Shown one piece after another: positions 34,472 through 46,124 of a DNA stretch of 62,160 bases. Below the pieces are notes generated by a model. The model searched no databases and had not been told where the DNA came from. It saw only the letters and a list, made by a program, of their open reading frames with translations. Source of the stretch: Streptosporangiales bacterium (GTDB taxonomy: Bacteria; Actinomycetota; Actinomycetes; Streptosporangiales; WHST01); assembly GCA_009379825.1 (NCBI GenBank), contig WHTA01000027.1, positions 1 through 62,160 of the forward strand, in the 5' to 3' direction. Position numbers and translations under genes: made by a program. Position 1 is the stretch's first letter. Each line of letters starts with the position of its first letter.

Positions 34472-36908
34472 CTACGCGAGCAGGGCACGGACGTCGGCGG
34501 CCGAGGTGGCCGCGAGCGCGCGCTCGGCGAGCTGCTGCGCCTCGGCGTACGACGTCGCCCGCACCGCCTGCTTCACCTCGGGCACCGCGACCGGTGTGAC
34601 GGACAGCTCGGTCACCCCGAGGCCGAGCAGCAGCCCGGCGACCGCCGGGTCGGCGGCGAGCTCACCGCAGACGGCGAGCTGCCGGCCGTGACCGGCCGCC
34701 GCCTGCGCGGCCTGCCGGACGAGCCTGAGCACGGCCGGCTGGCAGGCGTCGGCCAGCTCGGCCAGGTCGGCGTTGCCGCGGTCGGCGGCCAGCACGTACT
34801 GGGTGAGGTCGTTGGTGCCGACGGAGAGGAAGTCCACCCGCGCAGCGAACGCGTCGGCGAGCAACGCCACCGCGGGCACCTCGACCATCACGCCCACCGG
34901 CAGCTGGACGTCGACGCCGACGTCGGCCCTGGCCCGGTCGAGCAGATCGACGGCGCGCTGCAGCTCGTCGAGCGTCGTGACCATCGGGAACATCACCTGC
35001 ATCCGGTGCGCCGCGGCCGCCCGGACGACCGCGCGCAGCTGGGTGCCGAGCACGTCGGCGTGCCGCAGCCCGAGCCGCAGGCCACGCACGCCGAGGAACG
35101 GGTTCTCCTCCCGCGGCTGCGCGAGGTACGGCGCGGGCTTGTCCGCGCCCACGTCCAACGTACGGACGGTCACCGGCGCGCCGGCGAACTCGGCCGCGAT
35201 GGCGGCGTAGGTCTCCGCCTGCTCGTCCTCGGTGGGCGGTTCGTCGCGGTCGAGGAACAGGAACTCCGTACGCAGCAGTCCGACGCCGTCCGCGCCCTGG
35301 CCGGCCGCCGCCGCAGCGTCCGCGACGGAGCCGACGTTGGCCGCCACGGCGACATGCACGCCGTCTGTGGTCACCGCGGGCTCGCCGGCCACCCGCAGCG
35401 CTGCGCTCCGGCGCTGCTGCGCGGCGGCGTGCCGCCGGTCGTACTCCTCGCGCAGGGCACGCGGCGGCTGCACGTACACCGCGCCGGTGTCCCCGTCCAG
35501 CAGCACCGGCTGTTCCTCGTCCAGCCGCAGCACGGACTCGCCGGCGCCCACGACCGCGGGGATGCCGAGGGTGCGGGCGAGGATCGCCGCGTGCCCGGTG
35601 GGCGCGCCCGTCGCGGTGAGCACGCCACGAACCAGCTCGCGGTCGAGGGCGGCCGCGTCGGCGGGACCGAGCGCGTCGGCCACCACGATGCCGGGCCCTG
35701 CCACCGAGCGGCGCGGTGATACGCCGGTCAGCGCGGCGACCACCCGGCGGCCCACGTCGGCGACGTCCTCGGCCCGCGCCCGCTGGTACGCGTCGTCGAC
35801 CTGCTGGTAGCTCGCCACCACGTCCGCGACCGCGTCGCGCCAGGCCCGGCCCGCCGGCACGCCGGTCGCCACCCGGTCGAGCGCGGCGCCGAGCAGCGCG
35901 TCGTCGCCGGCGAGCAGCAGCTGCACGGTGAGGATGTCGGCGGCCTCCTCGCCGAGCGTCTCCGCCGCCTGGTCGCGTGCCGCCGTGAGGTCGCGCTCCA
36001 CCTCGGCCACCGCCGCACCGGTCGGCCTCCGCCGCCGGCGCCCCCGGTGCGGTGTCCGGGTCGGGCACCTCCGCCAGCCGGAAGTGCCGCACCTGCGCGT
36101 ACGAGCTGCCGGGTGCGGCGGGCAGGCCGACGAACGTCGCGTCAGGCACGTCGGCGACCGGCGTAGCGGCCGGCGTCCGAACCGGGGCAGCGAGGTCGTC
36201 GCCGAAGCCGTCCGCGGCCAGCCGGCGGAGCGCGTCCAGCGCCGCGTCCGCCTGCGCGCCTGCCGCGCTCACCCGCAGCCGGTGCCCGCCCACGGCGCCC
36301 AGGGCGATCACGCCGGCGAGGCTGCGCGCGGACACCGGGCCGTGCCCGCTGGTGAGGTCGGCGATCCGCACCTCGGCGTCGAAGCCGGACACCGTACGCA
36401 CCACGCGCGCCGCCGGCCGGCCGTGCAACCCCAGCGGGTTCAGCACGTCGAGCTCGACGGCGCGTTCGTCAGCGGTGGCGTCGGTACGAGGCGGCGTCTC
36501 CTCGTCTGCCACGCCGAGCTGCAGCTGTTTGCCGTCCAGCCCGCGCAGCGCCTCGGCGGCGACGGCGGCCAGCGACCCACCGGTCTGGGCGGCGACGGCC
36601 GCGGTCACGGCGCCCTCCACCAGCGGCGCCGGACACAGCCGCACCTCGACGCCCTCGACGAAGTCCACCGCCGTCTCCGCCGAGAGCACGGCGCTGCCGA
36701 GGTCCATCAGCACCAGCACGCCGTCACCCGAGTCGGCGCGGGTGATCGCGTCGGCGACGCGCATGGCGTCGGTGCCCAACGGCTCGCCAGGCTCGTCCAG
36801 CCCGCCGGCCGGTTCGATCGTGACGTCGCCGGCCATCTCCGTGGCCAGCGCCGCGGCGCCCCTGGCCAGCTCGGCACTGTGCGACACCAGCACGATCCCG
36901 ACCGCCAC
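34472..36908 (-). pseudogene. dhaM: Multidomain PTS-dependent dihydroxyacetone kinase phosphotransferase DhaM, frameshifted
   Basis: DhaM passes phosphate from PEP to DhaL. Three fused domains are visible. The first is DhaM/EIIA-man-like (GIVLVSHSAELARG, phospho-His near residue 9; VLMDLGSAVLSAE). The second is HPr (LNPLGLHGRPAARVV, phospho-His), and the third enzyme I (FVGLPAAPGSSYAQV at its start, phospho-His in PTGHAAILARTLGIPAVVG, and LRTEFLFLDRDEPP with SVGTNDLTQYVLAADR in the PEP-binding part). Near 36010-36030 the frame changes, EAEADR in one frame continuing as AAVAEVERDLTAARDQ in another. The 2437-base length is one base over a multiple of three. The frame is otherwise open on both sides, so an assembly error is plausible. 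GTG start after GGAGG, 12 bases beyond dhaL. Confidence 0.88.
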
Positions 36909-36920
36909 CGCCCGCCCTCC

Positions 36921-37555
36921 TCAGGCGCTGAGCGTGTCGGCGGCGCAGCGGAACAGGAGTGCGGCGGAGACCGCGCCCGGGTCCAGGTGCCCGGCGCTGC
37001 GCTCCCCCAGGTAGCTCGCCCTGCCCTTGCGGGCGACGAGCGGCTCGGTCGCGTCGCGCCCCTGCTCGGCGGCGTCGGCCGCACGGATGGTCGCCGCGGC
37101 GAGATCCGCGCCCTCGTCGACCGCCTCGAACAACGCGTCCCTGGCCGGCAGCAGGGCGTCGACCATCGTCTTGTCCCCCGCCTCTGCCTTGCCCCTGCTC
37201 TGCACGCCCGCTACGGCCGCCGCCATCGCTTCCGCCCAGTCGGCCGGCCCCACCTCCGTCGACGGCCCGAGCGACTTGCCCGCCTCCAGGAAGAACGTGC
37301 CGTACAGCGGACCACTCGCGCCGCCGACCTTCGACACCAGCGTCATGCCCACCGCGCGCAGCAACGCGCCGAGCTCCGCGCCTTCGGTGGCGTCGAGCTT
37401 CGCCACCACGGCGCGCATCCCGCGGTCCATGTTTATGCCGTGGTCGCCGTCACCGATGGCGGAGTCGAGCTCGGTCAGCTCCGTCTTGCGTGCCGTCACC
37501 GCGTCCGCGAACGCACGCACCCACGCCCGCACCGCCGCGCCGTCGGCCGCCATGC

Positions 37556-37559
<4 letters not shown>
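36921..37559 (-). CDS. dhaL: Dihydroxyacetone kinase ADP-binding subunit DhaL
   Basis: DhaL carries the tightly bound ADP that is rephosphorylated by DhaM and transfers phosphate to dihydroxyacetone on DhaK. The 212-residue protein shows the magnesium/ADP motif [18 protein letters not shown] near residue 35, [17 protein letters not shown] and [19 protein letters not shown]. The GTG at 37559 overlaps the dhaK stop by four bases; an ATG two codons later is an alternative. All residues expected for activity are present. Confidence 0.95.
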
Positions 37560-38554
<995 letters not shown>

Positions 38555-38705
38555 GCCGGTCTCCTGTCTCGGACACGACCTGGGCCGCGTCCCATCATTA
38601 CCGATGCCGCCCCCTTCGGCACAAGGATTACCGCGCGGAGAAGTCATTGCCGGAAAGCCGGTAGAAGACGTACAACTGGCGTACCAACTGCCAGGAGGTA
38701 CGACA

Positions 38706-39659
38706 ATGGCTGTCGAAATCCCTCCGCTCCTCGCCAAGGGCAGCGGGCTCAAGAGGCTCGGTGGCACCGGCGGCGAGTTGCTCGCGGAGTTCCTGGGTAC
38801 GTTCGTGCTCATCGCGTTCGGCGACGGTGTCGTCGCCATGGCCGTCACGGCGCTTCCCGGCTCCGGCCGGGCGGAGAGCTCCACGACGATCTTCCTCGCC
38901 GCCGGCGACTGGTTACTGATCGGCTTCGGCTGGGCGTTCGCCGTCGCCTTCGCCATCTACGTCGCGGGCGGCGTGTCCGGAGCACACATCAACCCAGCGG
39001 TGACCCTCGCGTTCGCGGTACGGCGCAAGTTCCCCTGGCGCAAGGTGGGGCCGTACATGCTCGCGCAGGTCGTGGGTGCGTTCGCCGGCGCCGCTCTTGT
39101 GTTCCTCGTCTACCACGACGCGATCGCCGCCTTCGAACAAGCCAGTGATCCACCGGGGCACAGCGTCGCCACCTTCTCGATCTTCGCGACGTTCCCCGCA
39201 CCGTACTTCGACGGCGGCATCTGGGGGCCGTTGATCGACCAGATCGTCGGCACCAGCTTCCTCGTCATGTTCGTCGTAGCGCTCATCGACCGCCGCAACA
39301 TGGAGGTCAAGGCAAACCTCGGCCCACTGCTCATCGGGCTCGTGGTGGGCGCGATCGGCATCTCGTTCGGTGCGAACGCCGGCTACGCGATCAACCCGGC
39401 ACGTGACTTCGGCCCGCGGCTGTTCGCGTGGATGGCCGGTTGGGGGGACCTCGCTCTCCCCGGCACGTCGCCAGGCGAGTTCACCGCGTACTTCTGGATA
39501 CCGATCGTCGGACCGCTGATCGGTGGTGTCCTCGGTGTGCTGATCTACGACCTGTTCATCGGCAACGTGCTGCACGCTCGCGAGCTCGCCGAGCGCACGG
39601 CCGAGACGGGAAGGACGACACCGACCGAGACGGAGGAGACCGCCGCCGGCGACGACTGA
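38706..39659 (+). CDS. glpF: Glycerol facilitator (MIP/aquaporin family)
   Basis: This 317-residue channel protein has six membrane segments and the two half-helix motifs [13 protein letters not shown] near residue 97 and [15 protein letters not shown] near residue 225. The Asp after NPAR marks the glycerol-conducting branch rather than water-only aquaporins. The first 25 residues are a soluble extension. AGGAGGT precedes the ATG at 38706. It is divergent from dhaK across 151 bases, which should hold both promoters. It supplies glycerol to GlpK and possibly dihydroxyacetone to DhaK. Confidence 0.95.
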   Translation: MAVEIPPLLAKGSGLKRLGGTGGELLAEFLGTFVLIAFGDGVVAMAVTALPGSGRAESSTTIFLAAGDWLLIGFGWAFAVAFAIYVAGGVSGAHINPAVTLAFAVRRKFPWRKVGPYMLAQVVGAFAGAALVFLVYHDAIAAFEQASDPPGHSVATFSIFATFPAPYFDGGIWGPLIDQIVGTSFLVMFVVALIDRRNMEVKANLGPLLIGLVVGAIGISFGANAGYAINPARDFGPRLFAWMAGWGDLALPGTSPGEFTAYFWIPIVGPLIGGVLGVLIYDLFIGNVLHARELAERTAETGRTTPTETEETAAGDD

Positions 39660-39683
39660 GCACGTACCCGTACCCCACAGAGC

Positions 39684-39713
39684 GTGCCCCGGCCACCCAC
39701 CCGGCCGGGGCAC
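39684..39713 (+). terminator. Terminator after glpF
   Basis: GTGCCCCGGCC pairs perfectly with GGCCGGGGCAC (11 base pairs, eight-base loop) 24 bases after the glpF stop and is followed by GGCTGTT. Confidence 0.8.
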
Positions 39714-39734
39714 GGCTGTTGTACGCTGGGAGAA

Positions 39735-39769
39735 ATTGACATCTCAGTTCGAGATGATTGACATCTCAG
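39735..39769. promoter_or_regulatory. Tandem operator-like repeats upstream of the cysteine dioxygenase-like gene
   Basis: ATTGACATCTCAG occurs twice, at 39735-39747 and 39757-39769, exactly 22 bases apart. Between them, CATCTC-agttc-GAGATG (39740-39756) forms an inverted repeat. The element ends 27 bases before the ATG. Same-face repeats suggest a binding site for the GntR protein encoded by the second gene of the pair. Each copy also contains TTGACA, so one may double as a -35 box, but no good -10 box is in register. Confidence 0.6.
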
Positions 39770-39796
39770 CTGACCAGAGGGTTGTGAGGTACCACC

Positions 39797-40372
39797 ATGG
39801 CCACCGACGCACTGCGGGAGTTCACGACCGCGATGGACGAGCTGGTGGCAGCCGACGCCGACGCGGCCGCCCGGGCCGCGGGGGCGGCGAAGTTCCTGCC
39901 GGAGCTGCTCGCGCACCCCGAGTTCCTGAGCGACGAGCATCGCGTCGGCTCGACGGAGCACTACACCCAGCACGTCGTGCACGTACACGAGAGCGGGGCG
40001 TACTCCGTGGTCGCGCTGGTGTGGCTGCCCGGCCAGCGCACCCCGATCCACGACCACCGCTGTTGGTGCGTGGTCGGCGTGCTCCAGGGCGCGGAGCGTG
40101 AGGTGAGGTACCACCTGGTCAGCGACGGCGCCGACGAGTGGCTGACCGAGCAGGAGAGCCAACGCAACCAACCTGGCAGCGTCTCCGTGCTCGTACCGCC
40201 TGAGGAGAACATCCACCTGGTGGAGAACACCTGCGACGGCACCGCGATCTCGATCCACGTCTACGGCGACGACATCGCGACCGTCGGCAGCAGCGTGAAC
40301 AAGGTCTTCACCCAGGAGGTGCGCGACGACACGGGCACCGCCGTCGGCTGGCGGGCGAAGGCGGCGCGCTGA
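39797..40372 (+). CDS. Cysteine dioxygenase-like cupin protein
   Basis: This 191-residue single-domain cupin has iron ligands in TPIHDHRCWCVVGVLQGAERE near residues 85-90 and a third His in PPEENIHLVENTC near residue 135. This is the cysteine dioxygenase type I pattern, oxidising a thiol such as cysteine or 3-mercaptopropionate to the sulfinate. Two Cys residues flank the tryptophan after HDH. Its stop shares a base with the start of the downstream GntR gene (TGATG), so enzyme and regulator are co-translated. Confidence 0.88.
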   Translation: MATDALREFTTAMDELVAADADAAARAAGAAKFLPELLAHPEFLSDEHRVGSTEHYTQHVVHVHESGAYSVVALVWLPGQRTPIHDHRCWCVVGVLQGAEREVRYHLVSDGADEWLTEQESQRNQPGSVSVLVPPEENIHLVENTCDGTAISIHVYGDDIATVGSSVNKVFTQEVRDDTGTAVGWRAKAAR

Positions 40373-41061
40373 TGCCCACGGCGAACGACACGGTCTCGCT
40401 GGGCAGCACCGCCTACACGGTGGTGAAGCGCGCCATCCTCCGCTGCCAGCTGACACCTGGCCAGCAGGTCAGCGAGAGCCAGCTGGCCGGCCAGTACGGG
40501 CTCGGCCGCGCGGCCGTCCGTACGGCGTTGAGCCGGCTGAGCCAGGAGGACCTTGTACAGCCGGTCGCGCGCAGCGGCCACCTGATCGCGCCGATCACGC
40601 TCGCCGGCGTGCGCGACGTCTTCGACGTCCGGATGCACCTGGAACCGCCGGCCGCGCGCCGGGCCGCGGGCGGCGGCGCCGACCTCGCCGTGCTGCGTGA
40701 GCTCGAGCTCGCCTGCCGGGCGGAGCGCTACGAACCTGGCGACGACGACGCCGTCGACCGGTTCCTGCGCGCCAACACCGCACTGCACGTCGGCATCGTC
40801 GCCGCCGGCGGCAACAGCAGGATGGCCGGCATCGTGCGCGGGCTACTGGAGGCGAGCGAGCGCTTCTTCCACCTCGCGCTCGGCCGCACCGACAGGAACG
40901 ACGAGATGTACCACGAGCACCACGACCTGATCGACGCTATGGTCGCCGGCAACCCCGACCAAGCCCACGCGGTGTGCGTAGAGCAGATCGAGGCGTCAAA
41001 ACGCATGGTCGTGGACGCCCTCCTGTCGACCAGCGACCTCCGCGACGTCAACCTCGCCTGA
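40372..41061 (+). CDS. GntR-family regulator with FCD domain
   Basis: This 229-residue regulator has a winged helix (LTPGQQVSESQLAGQYGLG, AAVRTALSRLSQEDLVQPV) and an all-helical FCD effector domain. The FCD metal-ligand residues lie in FDVRMHLEPPAARRA, HVGIVAAGGNSRM and YHEHHDLIDAMVAGN. FCD regulators sense small carboxylates. Coupled translation with the cysteine dioxygenase-like gene and the repeats upstream of that gene suggest local autoregulation. It is convergent with guaB3, 17 bases apart. Confidence 0.92.
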   Translation: MPTANDTVSLGSTAYTVVKRAILRCQLTPGQQVSESQLAGQYGLGRAAVRTALSRLSQEDLVQPVARSGHLIAPITLAGVRDVFDVRMHLEPPAARRAAGGGADLAVLRELELACRAERYEPGDDDAVDRFLRANTALHVGIVAAGGNSRMAGIVRGLLEASERFFHLALGRTDRNDEMYHEHHDLIDAMVAGNPDQAHAVCVEQIEASKRMVVDALLSTSDLRDVNLA

Positions 41062-41078
41062 CCCCGCCGGTCCGGGCG

Positions 41079-42194
41079 TCAGTGGCCGGGGTCGACGACG
41101 AGTTCTACGCGCTGGAACTCCTTCAGCTCCGAGTAGCCGGTCGTCGCCATGGCGCGGCGTAGGGCGCCGACGAAGTTCATCGAGCCGTCCGGCACCTTCG
41201 ACGGGCCCAGCAGTACCTGCTCGAGCGACCCGACGGTGCCGACGTGGACGCGCTCGCCGCGGGGCAGTTCGCCGTGTGTCGCCTCGGCACCCCAGTGCCA
41301 GCCGCGGCCCGGGGCCTCCGCCGCCCGCGCGAGCGGTGACCCGACCATCACCGCGTCGGCGCCGCAGGCGAGCGCCTTCGTCATGTCGCCGCTGCGCGAC
41401 ATGCCGCCGTCGGCGATCACGTGGACGTACCGACCGCCGGACTCGTCCAGGTAGTCGCGGCGCGCGGCCGCGACGTCCGCGATGGCCGTGGCCATCGGCA
41501 CCGCGACGCCGAGCACCTTCCGCGTCGTGTGCGCGGAGCCGCCGCCGAACCCGACGAGCACGCCCGCCGCGCCGGTACGCATCAGGTGCTGCGCGGCCTG
41601 GTACGTGGCGCAGCCGCCCACCACGACCGGCACGTCGAGCTCGTAGATGAACTGCTTCAGGTTCAGCGGCTCGGCCCGGCTGGACACGTGCTCGGCGGAG
41701 ACCGTGGTGCCACGGATCACGAAGATGTCGGCGCCGGCATCCACCACGGTCTTGTAGTACTGCACCGTACGTTGCGGGGTGAGCGCGCCGGCGACGACGA
41801 CGCCGCCCTGCCTGACCTCCTCGATCCGGCGGCCGATCAGCTCCTCCTTGATCGGCTCCGCGTAGATCTCCTGCAGCCGCCTGGTCGCGGCCTCGTCGGG
41901 CAGCTCACCGGCCTCTGCGAGCAACGGCTCCGGGTCCTCGTACCGGGTCCACAGCCCCTCCAGGTCGAGCACGGCGAGGCCGCCGAGCCGCCCCACGGTG
42001 ATCGCGGTGGCCGGCGAGACGACGCTGTCCATCGGCGGGACCACGAGCGGCATCTCGAACCGGTACGCGTCGATCTGCCACGCGACGGAAACCTCTTCAG
42101 GGTCACGGGTACGCCTGGACGGCACTATCGCCACGTCCTCGAAGCCGTACGCCACCCGGCCCCGCTTGCCCCGACCGATCTCCAACTCCGTCAT
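41079..42194 (-). CDS. guaB3: IMP dehydrogenase-family protein GuaB3
   Basis: This 371-residue TIM-barrel protein is of the actinobacterial GuaB3 type, lacking the CBS pair of GuaB. It contains VPSRRTRDPEEVSVAWQIDAY, VVPPMDSVVSPATAIT, VGGCATYQAAQHLMRTGAAG and VHVIADGGMSRSGDMTKALACGADAVM. The usual active-site Cys loop of IMP dehydrogenase is altered to FGGGSAHTTRKVLG, without Cys. Classical IMPDH activity is therefore unlikely and its role is uncertain. It lies 18 bases downstream of guaB on the same strand. Confidence 0.95.
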   Translation of the reverse strand: MTELEIGRGKRGRVAYGFEDVAIVPSRRTRDPEEVSVAWQIDAYRFEMPLVVPPMDSVVSPATAITVGRLGGLAVLDLEGLWTRYEDPEPLLAEAGELPDEAATRRLQEIYAEPIKEELIGRRIEEVRQGGVVVAGALTPQRTVQYYKTVVDAGADIFVIRGTTVSAEHVSSRAEPLNLKQFIYELDVPVVVGGCATYQAAQHLMRTGAAGVLVGFGGGSAHTTRKVLGVAVPMATAIADVAAARRDYLDESGGRYVHVIADGGMSRSGDMTKALACGADAVMVGSPLARAAEAPGRGWHWGAEATHGELPRGERVHVGTVGSLEQVLLGPSKVPDGSMNFVGALRRAMATTGYSELKEFQRVELVVDPGH

Positions 42195-42212
42195 GCGCCT
42201 CCTTCGCAGTCC

Positions 42213-43769
<1,557 letters not shown>

Positions 43770-43844
43770 CTACGGGCGTACCCGGCGAACGGCTGCGACC
43801 GGCATCCTCCACCACCCATTGTTCGGGGACGTTAGTCTGGCCGG

Positions 43845-44225
43845 GTGCGTGACGAAACGCCTCCCGACCCGTTCGCGGAAGATCCGGAGGACCCGGCGTC
43901 GATGCTCGGCGACGACGATGACGCCAGGCTGACCGACGACGAGCGCGCCAGCGTGGAATCCGATCTGCAGGACGTGGAGATGTTCCGCGCCCTGCTCGAA
44001 CCGCAGGGCGTGCGCGGCCTAGCCATGTCGTGCGCAGAGTGCAACGAGGAGCACTACTTCGGCTGGGACCTGCTCGGCGGCAACCTCAGGCAGATGATCG
44101 GCGACGGGCGGCCGGGCGTGCACGAGCCCGCGTACGCACCCGACCCGTCGCACTACGTCAGCTGGGACTACGCCCGCGGCTACCTGGACGGCGTACTGGA
44201 CGCCGTCGAAGACGACGAGGCCTGA
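43845..44225 (+). CDS. DUF5319 family protein
   Basis: This 126-residue acidic protein is rich in Asp and Glu in the first 50 residues (DPFAEDPEDPASMLGDDDD). It then has MSCAECNEEHYFGWDLLGGNLRQM with a CxxC pair, and WDYARGYLDGVLDAVEDD. It matches the conserved protein found between guaB and the sigD locus in mycobacteria (Rv3412 type, from memory). Function is unknown. The GTG start at 43845 has no clear ribosome-binding site. It is divergent from guaB and convergent with rsdA. Confidence 0.9.
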   Translation: MRDETPPDPFAEDPEDPASMLGDDDDARLTDDERASVESDLQDVEMFRALLEPQGVRGLAMSCAECNEEHYFGWDLLGGNLRQMIGDGRPGVHEPAYAPDPSHYVSWDYARGYLDGVLDAVEDDEA

Positions 44226-44241
44226 CCCCGACAGTCCCGCG

Positions 44242-45171
44242 TCAGCTGCCCGACGGGCTCGCCGTGGGGCGCGGCTCGTAGCTCTGGCTCGGGCTGCTGT
44301 CGCTGTCGTCGGTGGTCTGCTCCTCCGACGGCGACGGCGAGTTCTCGCTGCTGCCACCGCTCGGCGACGGCGACACCGTCGGCAGGCCGGGCTGCGCGTC
44401 GCTCGAGCTCGACGACGGCCCGCTCGGGCCAGGGGTGTTCGGCGTCGCGGTGGTCGGGCGGCGGAACAGGATGCCGGTCTGCTCCTCGTCCTGCTGCTGC
44501 TCGGCCGTGCTCGGCGTCTGCTGCGGCCGGGTCGGCTGCTTCGTCTCCTTGGTGCAGATCACCAGCAGGCACTTCTTCTTGTACGGCGACTCCTCCGGCT
44601 GCCAGCCGGGTCCACCACCGGGCACGCCCCACAACCAGGACCAGTTCGGGTCGGCCGTCTGGCTGGTCGGCAGCGGCCGCGGCGTCTTCGGGTCGGCCTC
44701 GCCGCGCAGGTCTTCCGCCCGCTCCTCCAGCGTCGCACTGTGTGTGCTGGAACCGGCCTTGCGCAGCTCCTCGTCGGCCTTGCTGAGCTGCCTGTTGGCG
44801 GTGGCCTTGTCGCCGCGCTCCAGCGAACGCTGGGCTTCCTTCAGCGACCGGTCGGCGGCCTCGACGTGGTTGCCAGGACGCGGCGTCCAGAACGCGAAGC
44901 TGCCGGTGCCGCCTGGCTCCGCTGCGGCCACGCCGGTGGCGCCGAGCACGGTGGCCGCGACGGTGGTGGCGATCAGGCCGCGGGTCAGCCGGCTACCGCG
45001 GGTGCGGCGTCGCGGCGGCTTGATCTCGATGTCCTCCGCGATCGCGATGAGGACCTGCATGCCGTTGTCGGCACCTCGGGGGCGACGGCCCCGACCGATC
45101 TGGTCGAGGGCGAGGTCGTCGCGCAGCACGGCGTCGAGGTCACCTGAGTGCGGCGAACGGGGGCGGCTCAC
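44242..45171 (-). CDS. rsdA: Anti-sigma-D factor RsdA-like membrane protein
   Basis: This 309-residue protein starts with the RsdA sigma-binding region ([20 protein letters not shown], residues 9-28). A single membrane helix follows at about 65-85 ([20 protein letters not shown]). The extracytoplasmic part has a coiled stretch ([20 protein letters not shown]), two Cys in [12 protein letters not shown] and a long Ser/Pro-rich tail. RsdA holds SigD at the membrane until proteolysis or degradation. It overlaps sigD by four bases, so the pair is produced together. Confidence 0.9.
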   Translation of the reverse strand: MSRPRSPHSGDLDAVLRDDLALDQIGRGRRPRGADNGMQVLIAIAEDIEIKPPRRRTRGSRLTRGLIATTVAATVLGATGVAAAEPGGTGSFAFWTPRPGNHVEAADRSLKEAQRSLERGDKATANRQLSKADEELRKAGSSTHSATLEERAEDLRGEADPKTPRPLPTSQTADPNWSWLWGVPGGGPGWQPEESPYKKKCLLVICTKETKQPTRPQQTPSTAEQQQDEEQTGILFRRPTTATPNTPGPSGPSSSSSDAQPGLPTVSPSPSGGSSENSPSPSEEQTTDDSDSSPSQSYEPRPTASPSGS

Positions 45172-45911
45172 CTCGGCACCTCCTTACCACGCCGGCGCGG
45201 TTTCTGCGCCCGATGCCGGCCACGTGGGGGCGTGGCCTCGGGGTCTGGCATCTGCTGCTTCACCTGCTCTTGCTCTTTTTCCTGGTCGACCAGGGTACGG
45301 AGCCTGGCGAGGGCTCGGTGTTGCGCCACCCGGACGGCGCCCGGGCTCATCTCGAGGGCCTGCCCGGTCTCCTCGGCGGACAGGCCGGCGGCGACTCGCA
45401 TCATGAGCAGGTGGCGGAGGTTTTCCGGCAGCTGGTCGAGCAGCGCGCGGGCGCGGTCGGCGTCGGCCCCGCGGAGCATGAGCTCCTCCGGGCCGGGAGC
45501 ACCATCCTCCCGCTCGGGGAGCTCCTCGGTGGGGTAGGCGGTGCGGGCGGCGACCCGGTGGTAGTCGACGATCTTGCGCGCAGCAATGCCGAAGACGAGG
45601 GCCGTGAACGGCTTGCCCTCATCCCGGTACCGCGGTAGCGCGGCCAGTACGGCCACACACACCTCCTGCGCGACGTCGTCAGCCTGGTCGAACGAACCTC
45701 CTACACGACCCAGCCGCGCACGACAGTATCGCAGCACCAGCGGACGCAGCCGGCCGAGCAACTCCTCCGTGGCCCGAGGGTCGCCCGCTACGGCGAGCGG
45801 GACGAGATCCTCGAGATCCAGATCAGTCAACTGTGAGATCGTCAGGTCGGTCTCAGGTGTTACCGACGCTGTAGACTCAGCCGGCGCGCTACGCAGCTGG
45901 TGGGGTTTCAC
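45168..45911 (-). CDS. sigD: ECF sigma factor SigD
   Basis: This 247-residue ECF sigma factor has region 2 [20 protein letters not shown] with [21 protein letters not shown], and region 4 [20 protein letters not shown] with [22 protein letters not shown]. It is of the SigD/ShbA type, with a basic Arg/Lys-rich tail. The gene pair sigD-rsdA and DUF5319 beside guaB is a recognised actinobacterial arrangement. The 213 bases upstream (45912-46124) contain no gene; they must carry the sigD promoter and that of the divergent carboxypeptidase-like gene. Confidence 0.93.
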   Translation of the reverse strand: MKPHQLRSAPAESTASVTPETDLTISQLTDLDLEDLVPLAVAGDPRATEELLGRLRPLVLRYCRARLGRVGGSFDQADDVAQEVCVAVLAALPRYRDEGKPFTALVFGIAARKIVDYHRVAARTAYPTEELPEREDGAPGPEELMLRGADADRARALLDQLPENLRHLLMMRVAAGLSAEETGQALEMSPGAVRVAQHRALARLRTLVDQEKEQEQVKQQMPDPEATPPRGRHRAQKPRRRGKEVPR

Positions 45912-46124
45912 CTGCCGTTTCCCCCCACCGCATCACGGCATATCCCGTGCGTCACTCGATCCCCCCGGCGGATTTCGCGCGTAGCACACACCGTATCGGC
46001 ATTCAGCTCACTGGAAAACCCTCAATTGCAGATTCTTCGTCGTCGTCACGAAAATGATGGCGTATGAGCGTCACCAGAGCGCCCTAGTCTCGTTCATCAC
46101 CTAAGCCGCCGCAAGGAGGAACCG

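Noticed and set aside
39736-39763. The two TTGACA hexamers upstream of the cysteine dioxygenase-like gene as tandem -35 boxes
   Set aside because: No TATAAT-like box is found 16-18 bases downstream of either. The conserved repeat is longer than a -35 box, fitting an operator better.
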